Source of the DNA: Leucosporidium creatinivorum
Lineage: Eukaryota; Basidiomycota; Microbotryomycetes; Leucosporidiales; Leucosporidiaceae
Direction of reading: 5' to 3'
NCBI GenBank assembly: GCA_001600635.1
Contig: BCKL01000007.1
Location: 1,143,343 to 1,207,342 of the forward strand
Length of the DNA: 64,000 bases
Shown: positions 53,334-64,000 of the stretch, piece by piece
How positions within the stretch are numbered: the stretch's first letter is position 1
Layout of the letters: every line of letters begins with the position of its first letter
Notes under the pieces: model-generated
Databases searched by the model: none
Told to the model about the DNA's origin: nothing
What the model saw: the letters and a program-made list of their open reading frames with translations, nothing else
Program-made: the position numbers and the translations under genes

Positions 53334-56107
53334 TCAAGCGAAGTCGTCAAACGAGTAGGAGGCAAAGGACCAAGTGCCCCTCCTCCCCTCATCCAACTTC
53401 TCCTTTCCCTTCCACACACGACCACCCGCCGTATCTCGCCCGCCGCTCGGTCGACCTGCTTTGGCGGGCGCCGACTTGGGAGGCGAGGAGGGAGGAAGGC
53501 GGTTTGTCGAGGTGTGGAGGGCGCTCTTCTTGGGCGAGAGATGTCTCTTCTGATCCTCACCCATCTTCGTCGCTACGCCGCTACCGCGAGCCAGACTGAT
53601 CTTGAGCTCTCGGCGCTCCGTCTCCTCCTTCTCCTCCTCGCCCTGCCCCTTCCTACGCTCCTCAATCTCGCGCACCTGGTCGATAGTGTGGCGTCTCTGC
53701 GGCTTCTCGAGATCTCGAGGAGGTCCAGCGCGGTAGTAGGGTCCCTCCTCGCGCTTCGGCTGACCTCCCCTCCTCGTTCCCTCTCCACCGCTCTGCCCCC
53801 TGCCCTCCTTATCGCTCTTCCCCCTGCCCTCCCTATCGCTCTTCGACCTTCCGCCGCTCTTCTCTTGACCCATAGGAGCTTTCGAAGCCCTCGTCACCGC
53901 CTCAGCCTCTCTAGCGAGCTGCACGAGAGCGACGGTCGCCGAGTGGGGAACGAAGGCGGTCGTCTCCGCTTCGGGCGAGATGGAGGGAGTGCGAGGAGGG
54001 AGGATCGTGGAGAGAGGGTGGATAGGAGTGGGTCGGATGAGAGGAGGAGGAGGAGTGTGGTGCTTGGGTGTGGAAGTGGGAGCGGCCTGGCGACGAGTCG
54101 ACTTCTCGCCCTTCGTGTGCGAGACCTTCTTGGCGACGGCGATGTCGCGAGGGTCGTGGAAGGGAGGAGGGTTGATGCGACGGGGCGAGAGGGAGGCGAG
54201 GTGCTGATGTTGGGAGAGGGCGGAGAAGGCGGCGGGAGGGATGACTTGCGAGCGGGACCTGGGAACGGAGGTCGGTCCACGAGAGCGCGAGTGAGAGCGC
54301 GAGTGAGAGCGCGAGTGAGAGCGCGAGCGCTGTTGCTGGCGGCGAGGAGGCGAGTGCTTGCGCTCGGCAGAAGCGCGATGAGCCTGGCGACCTGCTCAAA
54401 GATGTAGGGTCAGCTATCGGCGAGGAACAGCGAGAACGAATGACTCACCATCGCCGAGCTTCACCTCGATCTCGCTGTCCGAATCCGTCTGCACGAAGAA
54501 TCCGGATGGAATCTTCGAGCTGAGCTCCCTAATCGGCGCCGAGAAGCTCTCCCTCTGCTCCCTTGTCGAAGCCATCGTCTCCGTCGGTCGCTCCTCCCTC
54601 CTCAGCCTCTCCTTGCCCTCCTCGTGCTCGGCAAGAACACCCTTGAGTACATAGCGGAAGCTATCCTCATCTTGCAGCTTCTCCTTGAGCATCCGAATGA
54701 GCTCGTCGACGCTCGTCTTCCTCTCCTGCTGCCTCGGCGCCAGCGGCGGAGGGTTCGAAGCCGCCTTCCTCGCTCCAGCGCCAGGGATGGGGGCAGGACG
54801 TTGGTTGCTGACCATGCTCGACACGATGGTACGTCCAGAGACTCGAGGGACATCGCCGGGGTAGGTCGTCGAAGCGTGCTGGCCTCTGCGAGGAGCGTGA
54901 AGGCGAGTGTCGACCGAGCGCGAGGGAGGGGAAGGTCCAGGCGAGCGGAGGAAGGAGCGTGACTGAGGTTTGTGCGAAGCGATGGAAGTGGGGTCGGTGG
55001 AGTGATAGGGAGCGCGACCAGGAGGAGGGTCGTCTGATTCGGAGGAGGAGGAAGCGGTCGACTCGTCTTCGGAGGTCATGACGCCGACGGGTGTAGGGAC
55101 CAGAATGTGCTCGATGGAAGGGTGTATTGCGACCGGTTGACGATGGGATTGGCGACGCTGCTCGCCCTCCTCTTTGGGCTGCTGAGGTCGGCTCTCCTCC
55201 CAGAAGCCTGCGCCGAAGCCGTCGGGAGGCGAGATGGCAGTGCGCGGCCCGGCGTTGGAGGACGAGACGGGCGAAGAGTAGAGGGTGGGCTTTCCATCGT
55301 CCCCGTAGGTGTAGGGAGAGGTGTTGACGGAGATGATGGAGCGGAAGAAGGGCATCGGACTGGGAGCTTGAACTGGGAGAGGAAAAGGTCAGCGCCGGAC
55401 GTCTCTTGCTCATGGTAGAACGTACTGGGCGAGCGTTGGATCTCCTCGATCTCCTCCTCGCTAAGCACCACCTCGTTGCCACCCGTCTCGAGCGTCGGCT
55501 TGGTCACCGCCAATCCTGGCACGGTGAGCTGCAGCTCCCTCTCCACCGCCGGCTCGAAGCGCTCCTCCGTCTGCTGCTCCAGCTTCGGCTGGAACTTGTC
55601 CTTCCTCTTGGGCTTCTCGTGGTCGACTTTGGGTACGAACCTCTCGGCTTCGGCTTCGGCCGACGTCGATGCCGGCGGAGCGTTGGTCTCTCCGAGCGCT
55701 TCAAGCAAGGGAAGCTCGGCGACCTCCTCCTCCTCGACGGGCGACTGGTATCCTACGACTCCGGTGTGCGAAGGTGAGATGGGAGTTTGGAAGACTTGCG
55801 TCGGCGTCTCTGCCTCCTCGCCTGCCGAGTGTTGATCTCCTCGCTCCAGCCTCGTCGTTTCGATGGGCGACAAGTCGCGGGAGGTGGTTTCGAGGGGGGA
55901 AGGGTGTTGCTGGTGATGCTCGTCGTCATCCTGTTGTACATCCAGCACAGCGAGGGCCACCGCCTCGACGATTTCGTGCGTCAAGAGCGCGCGGTCCTCC
56001 TCCTGCTGAAGGGAAGCGGACGACTCGCTGGGCCAACTGATGGTCGCAGTGTCGGTAGGTGAAGGCGAGTCGGGTACAGGCGGGAGTAAATTGAGCTGAG
56101 GCGCCAT
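53334..56107 (-). CDS. Large disordered protein with SR-dipeptide tract; unknown
   Basis: Three exons. I place the start at ATG 56107 (MAPQLNLLPPVPDSPSPTDT); an in-frame ATG at 56365 would add 86 residues of unlikely-looking sequence. Most of the chain is Pro/Ser/Glu-rich. A helical patch (ALLTHEIVEAVALAVLDVQQ), FFRSIISVNTSPYTYGDDGK, and a more conserved-looking amphipathic block SVDELIRMLKEKLQDEDSFR then YVLKGVLAEHEEGKERLR stand out. The last exon has RQQQRSRSHSRSHSRSHSRS, an SR/SH repeat encoded by a 12-nt tandem repeat, followed by basic, Arg/Gly/Lys-rich sequence ending WSFASYSFDDFA-TGA. SR composition hints at RNA-related or phospho-regulated function, but no family is recognised. Confidence 0.65.
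54281..54328. repeat. 12-nt coding minisatellite (SRSH repeat)
   Basis: Four head-to-tail copies of GAGAGCGCGAGT (last copy ends C). On the minus strand they encode Ser-Arg-Ser-His units, so copy number changes would lengthen the tract in frame. Confidence 0.85.
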
Positions 56108-56596
56108 GCTGGCTCGTGCTGGCGATGTGGTCGGAGGGAAAGACGGGAGGGCGACGTTCGGTCGGTTTGAGCTGTCCGAGGAGTCAGGCGGGGGCGTCTC
56201 TTCGGAGAGGGGAGGGGGCGATTTTATGAGGGTGTATGTAAGGCAGCAGAACAAGTTAAGTAGCATCTGCTGCAGACAGCTATTGAGCAATGAGGGAGAG
56301 GGAGCAGCGAGATTGAAACGGAGCAGCCTGCGCCGAGGCCGAAGTTGGATGCTCTCCGCGGCCATGGCTGGTCATCTACCTGCTGAACAGCTTCAACGAT
56401 GAACCGCCTCGAGTCTTGGAGGCCCCTTGCAACCCTCGACCTTTAAAAAGCTCTCGAAAACGGCAGCAAGCCAACGCCGACTCGTCGAGCCTCTGTAGAC
56501 CGAGGCTCCCTCTCGACAGACTCCGGCCAGCACCGCACTGGAAGTTGTCAGAAGCTATATGTACATTGGAGCACCCTTTGATAACGTCTACAGTGC
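56108..56596. other. Intergenic between disordered-protein promoter and BTB copy 5
   Basis: 489 bp upstream of the start I chose for the disordered protein. The part up to 56365 is an in-frame N-terminal extension if the upstream ATG is used. The rest is 3' flank of BTB copy 5, where the expected C-terminal BTB-family sequence is missing. Confidence 0.45.
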
Positions 56597-57162
56597 TCAA
56601 TCCCACTCCCAGCGACGAAGTCTGCCGACGGGGTTCAGCGCCCAGCCCGATGTGGTCCCAACTGTGTGCCATCCATGCGGATCCGTCTGAAGCCGGGTTG
56701 AAGGGATGGGTGGTCGAGGCGCAGCCTGCCTGAGGACGGCTTGAAGCTTCTCCAGTGCTCGGCGTCGGCGAGGATATTGATGTGTGCCATTTCGGGGTTC
56801 ATCCACGCAGGTAAGTCGCCGGGCTGAAGCGGCAATCTTGTATCCCGACATATGCTCAACGATCAAAGCGAACAGCTGAGGGTTCTTATCGAGGTAGACG
56901 ATCTTACTCTTCGACTCGGCTAAGTCATGCTCGAGGAAAGCTGCGGTAAAGTAGTTGGGCGAGTCATGCTCGATCTGAGAGCGGGACAGCTTGAACTCGA
57001 CGCCGCGGGTGATGATGGTGTACTGCTCGGGCGGCGAGTGCGAGGCCGAAGCGGGCGAGGCGCGAGCGAGAGCAGGTGTGGTGGGAGCTGTAGAGGGTTA
57101 GAGATCAGTGGAGGAGGTCGAGGGGTACTGGAGAGGAGTAGTTATAGCTCACCTGCTTCCAT
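56597..57162 (-). pseudogene. BTB (KCTD-type) family copy 5, truncated and frameshifted
   Basis: Exon 1 (MEA plus one base, ATG 57162) and the intron are normal. The BTB fold is intact: QYTIITRGVEFKLSRSQIEH, DSPNYFTAAFLEHDLAE, LDKNPQLFALIVEHMSGYK. After KIAA the family sequence moves to another frame (PLQPGDLPAWMNPEMAHINI, then LADAEH), then returns for LEKLQAVLRQA. Two compensating indels leave the written frame open but scrambled in between. The following C-terminal helical region (the YLRFCGF and QNEQSW parts of the other copies) is absent, and the frame ends RLRRWEWD-TGA. A shortened BTB-only protein is possible; decay is more likely. Confidence 0.72.
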
Positions 57163-57344
57163 CGTGCTGAGCGGGTTGAGCTGAAGAATCGAGCTGAAGC
57201 GCAGGAGAGTAAGAGATGAATGAGCTCCCCTGGCGAAGGTCGACGAGATCGCGCTCACTCGACTCGCCCGCTCGAATTCTACTGATCACTGATGCGTACT
57301 GCAAATATGTACAACAAGCTACCTGGAATTTGACTGCCACGTCT

Positions 57345-59008
57345 TCAAAGCTCGCGGCACCCTTCCCTTCCCGTCGTTCCCTCCCCCAATTCGCTCCTCA
57401 GCCTCTCCTCACACTTCCCAATCCACTCCCCCTCCATAGTCCCCACCAGTACGACCCACTCCTCCGCCTCTTCCCCTTCTTCTCCTCCTTCTCTCCTCAA
57501 CGGGCCAGGCAGCCGAGCCACCGTCGTCGGCCGTCTCTTGACCAACGCCGAACCGAGCTCCTCGAGTGACTGCGTAGCCGATTGGGGTGGAAGAAGGCGC
57601 CAGGAAATGAGAGGATAGGAGAAACGGAGGTGAGTTGGTGGAGTGCGACGGGTGTGGAGGTAGGAGAGGAGTGAGAGGATGGGATAGCTTCAGGAAAGGG
57701 CGGGCCGAGGTTAGCTAACGGGCGGGAAAGAGGGGGAGAGGGGGAACCTCACACGAGGACGATGGAGAGCAAGATCTTGAAGATGATGTGAAGGCCGAAG
57801 ATTTGGCCGACGAGGTTCTCGGGGCGCAGGACGATGGGTGAACGGTCGCAGTCGAAGGTGATGTCGAGGGAGGAGACGTCGGTGATGGATCGGATGGAGG
57901 TTTCGAGTCCTGTGCAGCGGTCCGAGGGGTCAGTCACAAGTCTAGAAGAGTTCCGAGCCCACAGTATCCCGACTCACCAGCTCTCATCCTTCTCAAATCC
58001 CACCCGAACACCTCCTTCTCGCACACCAACTCCTTGAACGGACTCGTACTCTGATGAAACTCCTCCACAGCCCTATACAACCTCTCTGCTCTTTCTTCAT
58101 ACTGTCGAGTGACCTCGATGTGCTGAGGATATTCGGCGGCGGGGTAGAGGCCCGAGGAGAGCACCTCAGCGAAGTCGACGAAGAGGGATTGGTAGAGTTG
58201 TGGTGGGTGGAGGGGGGAGGCGCCGGGGGGGTTGAGGTCGGCGAGGGAGGAGGGATCTGCGAGGTGTGATAGGGCTGTGAGTGGACGAAGCGAGAGAGCG
58301 TGGAGATATCGAGGCGACGTACGAAGGAAGGCTGGGAGGCCGCTCTCGTCAACTCCCGACTGGTCGCCACCCTTTCCAGTACGACCCAAGCAGCCTGCTC
58401 CGCCACCCTCGAGGTCCGACTCTGCCCTGGAAGCTCTTCGCCCTCCACCGCCCTGCTCGGCGAGGTAGAGAACCGCTCGTCTCCCGCCCTCCATCCCCGC
58501 ATCAACTTCGGACAACGCGTCGATGGTGAAATCGAAAGTCGAGGGAGACAATCCGGCAGTCTTTCCGGCAGTCTTTCCTCGAATCCGAACGGTCAGGCGA
58601 GGTGGTATCGTTGCATGATGGAGCAGCAGGTCGACGAGCGAGTTCGCCGGCGAAATTGAGGCGAAGGAGCTGTCGGAGCTGTCGCATCAGTTCGGACCTT
58701 GAAGCCAATCACTCGTACACTCACCTGCTACGTCCACCATCTACACTCGCGCGATAGGCTGCCGACCTGCGCGAGCTGCCCGAGACGACTGATTCGGCCT
58801 GCCCTCCCGCCCACTGCTCGAGCTCATACTCCGAGTAGACGCTAGTCGAATCCTTGTAGTCCTCCTGCCATTCGTGCTCGTAATCGTGCTTGCCGTCGTA
58901 GGCGAGACGAGCTCGTTCGAACTCAGCGGGCAGGGAATAGCCTGGCGGGAGGAGCGAGTCGCCTGTATGCTGTGGCTTGATAGAAGAGGGCGGTGTAGGG
59001 ATGATCAT
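57345..59008 (-). CDS. Membrane protein of unknown family
   Basis: Starts MIIPTPPSSIKPQHTGDSLL (ATG 59008); about five exons; stop at 57345. The N-terminal third is soluble and acidic (EHEWQEDYKDSTSVYSEYEL). A folded region includes NSLVDLLLHHATIPPRLTVR, then IRGKTAGKTAGLSPSTFDFT with a duplicated KTAG. QLYQSLFVDFAEVLSSGLYP, VTRQYEERAERLYRAVEEFH, KELVCEKEVFGWDLRRMRAG and SSLDITFDCDRSPIVLRPEN follow. A hydrophobic segment LVGQIFGLHIIFKILLSIVL runs across the last intron into YPILSLLSYL, so at least one and probably two membrane helices lie near the C-terminus. A charged tail contains PTTVARLPGPLRREGGEEGE. The central block looks conserved, but I cannot name the family. Divergent from Sec14. 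Confidence 0.7.
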
Positions 59009-59191
59009 GTTTCTGGACTGAGACTGCAGAGCAGCCCAAGCTGAGCCAGCGTTGTGGTCGAAGCCAAGAGGCGATGCTCCGCAGCTCTCGGATCTCGCCG
59101 ACTTCGACGTCTCGGCTCGTCGCCTCTCTGCCTCCGCCTGTTTCGCTCGCTTCGGCTTTCTGCACCCTTTCAGCTTCTACTTTCTATCAAA
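59009..59191. promoter_or_regulatory. Divergent promoter, membrane protein / Sec14
   Basis: 183 bp between opposite start codons. The Sec14 leader is pyrimidine-rich (TTTCAGCTTCTACTTTCTATC). Confidence 0.55.
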
Positions 59192-60684
59192 ATGTCTCCT
59201 CATGCTGCTGCTGCCAATAGGGTAAGCTGCTCTCTTACAATCTCGAAAGAGACCGCAACGCATCATCGACCGCTCACCTTCACGTCCCAATCTCGCTCTT
59301 CGCACACTACAGGACCCGCTTTCGGGACACCCTGGACACTTGAGTCCCGAGCAGGAGCAGATCCTCGCCAAGGTAACATCCTACACTCCTCGCTCGTGGC
59401 CAGCACAAACAAGCTGGTCAAAGAGATGCCTCTCGCTGACCCGTTGCCGCTCGCTCGTTGCCCTCAGTTCAAGGAGGAGCTCACCGCCGAGGGATTCTAC
59501 AACCCATCCAAGCACGATGACGCCGCCCTACTGTACGTCTTACTCCCATCACTTCGAGCAGGGGACGCGTCGTGGCGGCCTTCGCTCTGCGCCCAAGCGC
59601 GCTCGGTGCAACCTCGGATCGAGCGCTGACGGTTCTTATCCACCTGCAGGCGATTCCTCCGTGCTCGCAAGTTTGATATCCCCAAGGCCAAGCTCATGTG
59701 GACTGATACGCAAAAGTGGAGGGCGTCGTTCAAGGTGGACGAGCTCTACGAGACTTTCGACTACACCGAGAAGGACCAGGTCAACACCCTTTACCCCAGG
59801 TGAGTTATATCGATGAAGTCTACGCGCTCGGTTGCTGACCCTCGCTGCTTTCCCCTCAGGTTCTACCACAAGATTGACAAGGTGCGTTGCCCGACCCTCG
59901 ACCTCGGCACGTTCGCTGATCTCCTTCCTGCTCTGCCGCACAAATAGGATGGTCGCCCCGTCTACATCGAGCAGCTCGGCAAGCTCGACCTGACCAAGCT
60001 CTACACGATGACGACCCCCGAGCGGCAGATGCAGTCGCTCGTCGTCGAGTACGAGAAGTTCCAGCGGGATCGTCTCCCCATTTGCTCCGAGCTCGCTGGT
60101 CACCTCATCGAGACTTCGTGCACCATCATGGACCTCAAGGGCGTGGGATTGAGTCAGTTCTGGAAGGTCAAGGGCTACGTTCAGGAGGCCTCGGGCAGTG
60201 AGTCCTTCGCCTTCTCTACGACGCTACGGGCTCCGAGTTGACTCTGTCTTGCTCCTACAGTCTCGCAAAACAACTATCCCGAATCCGTGCGGCTCAGCAT
60301 CCTCCCTTCCCTTTTCCTCAGACCCTCCCGCTGACCTCGGTCTCCCCTCCCCAGATGGGCAAGTTCTACATCATCAACGCCCCCTGGGCCTTCTCGACCG
60401 TCTGGTCCCTCGTCAAGGGCTGGCTGGACGAAGCCACCGTCGCCAAGATCCACATCCTCTCCTCGGACTACAAGAAGGTCCTCCTCGAGCAAGTGCCCGC
60501 CGAGTCGCTCCCGGCCTTCCTTGGAGGCGCGTGCAACTGTGCCGAGGGGTGCTCGATGAGCGATGCGGGACCGTGGAAGGGTAGGCCTACGAAGAGGCAG
60601 GTCGCTCAGGGTGAGGTTAGTCAGGAGCAGTTGGAGGCGGGCAGGAGCGATATTGTGCCGAATGGTCAGGTTGCCAGGGCATAG
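59192..60684 (+). CDS. SEC14: Phosphatidylinositol/phosphatidylcholine transfer protein Sec14
   Basis: Golgi-associated CRAL-TRIO lipid-transfer protein that supports secretory traffic by coordinating PI and PC metabolism. Exon 1 is MSPHAAAANR, then DPLSGHPGHLSPEQEQILAK, FKEELTAEGFYNPSKHDDAA, LLRFLRARKFDIPKAKLMWT (CRAL-TRIO N-terminal helix bundle), FYHKIDKDGRPVYIEQLGKL, SCTIMDLKGVGLSQFWKVKG, MGKFYIINAPWAFSTVWSLV, KGWLDEATVAKIHILSSDYK and LPAFLGGACNCAEGCSMSDA. It ends NGQVARA-TAG. Two exons are tiny: 22 nt at 59860-59881 (FYHKIDK) and 26 nt at 60261-60286 (ISQNNYPES). At least eight exons. Length and motif order match yeast Sec14 (about 300 residues). Confidence 0.95.
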
Positions 60685-61174
60685 GAAGGGGTTTGGGCTC
60701 GGCTACTAGACGGGGAGGAGCTTTTTCACCAGACTGTCGCTTTTTGTTAATCATCTACACAAGATCTCGCATCCCTTTCTCGGCGGACTTCGGCGGCGAG
60801 TCGCAGGCTTCAGGATGTCATCTCTAAATCGCAGCTTCCGGAGGGTCTGTCCGTTTGACGGGGATCCGGAGAAGGCATCTGGACGGAGAGGGTGATGGGC
60901 TTGATGGCCTTCCGAGTTGGGCTGAAAGGCTCGGCGATGGTTTGGAAGGGCTCGGTCGGCGCGTTTAGAGGGTTGAGAGGGTTGTAGATTAACTAGTTGT
61001 AGTATAGTGTGCTTCTCCTCTTACTCTGATAGCCTACAGCCTCGCTCCACCTCTCCTTCGGACACTCTCTCTCGAACCTCCCCCTCCCTCGAGCCGACTT
61101 CGCCTCTTGACTTTCGACCACATCTTGCTCGTCTCTCTGTCTCTCTTCTCTCGTCTCTTTCGACACTTGCAGCA
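60685..61174. other. Sec14 3' flank and Dbp2 promoter
   Basis: 490 bp between two plus-strand genes. The first part has AT-rich 3' UTR-like sequence (TTTTTGTTAATCATC). Near the right end, GATTAACTAGTTGTAGTATAG precedes a pyrimidine-rich leader. No gene seen. Confidence 0.5.

Positions 61175-64000
<2,826 letters not shown>

Noticed and set aside
53250-54407. 385-codon plus-strand open frame
   Set aside because: Antisense to the disordered SR-containing protein. Leu/Arg-rich composition arises from complementing Ser/Arg/Pro codons in GC-rich sequence.

Overview
This is nuclear DNA of an intron-dense, GC-rich fungus. Almost every gene is cut by many 50-120 nt introns with GT(G/A)AG-type donors and a branch-site core CTGAC or CTAAC 10-30 nt before the acceptor. 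Bud31, Rpd3, Sec14, Utp5 and Dbp2 orthologues, a PriA-like secreted protein and this intron style together suggest a basidiomycete, probably a Pucciniomycotina yeast of the Rhodotorula/Sporobolomyces kind. That placement is inference, since no rRNA or barcode is present.

Layout. 0-4.2 kb: a sugar transporter (minus strand) whose 3' end is followed by a duplicated, decayed copy of its terminal exons and three diverged copies of a ~200 bp non-coding repeat. 5.6-9.9 kb: two tandem Gre2-like SDR reductases and a divergent alpha/beta hydrolase, possibly a small catabolic group with the transporter. 10-21 kb: housekeeping genes (acyl-CoA thioesterase, tail-anchored coiled-coil protein, unknown fungal protein, mitochondrial uS15, Bud31). 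21-28.4 kb: an accessory patch with three KCTD-type BTB copies (two broken) followed by two tandem arrestin-like genes. 28.8-38.5 kb: Rpd3-type deacetylase, GYF protein, RNase III-fold/dsRBD protein. 39-47 kb: a fourth BTB copy, an unknown nuclear-type protein, an F-box protein and a third arrestin-like gene. 47.6-64 kb: Utp5, a PriA-like protein, low-molecular-weight phosphatase, a long disordered protein, a fifth BTB copy, a membrane protein, Sec14, and Dbp2, which runs off the right end.

How genes relate. Several divergent pairs share compact promoters of 110-300 bp (SDR/hydrolase, unknown/uS15m, Rpd3/GYF, unknown/F-box, unknown/Sec14). The most distinctive content is the dispersed BTB and arrestin-like paralogues, which with the F-box protein belong to fold classes often used as ubiquitin-ligase substrate adaptors. 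The BTB family shows ongoing birth and decay: a nonsense codon, frameshifts, a lost splice donor, and a copied 5' flank. Other notable features are two GC-AG introns, exons of 14-26 nt, an intron absent from one of three arrestin paralogues, and a CTCGGCG motif recurring in introns.

Exon boundaries were read by eye from splice signals and protein continuity. CDS coordinates give the span from start to stop including introns. No tRNA, rRNA, transposase, reverse transcriptase, CRISPR array or centromere/telomere repeat was recognised.
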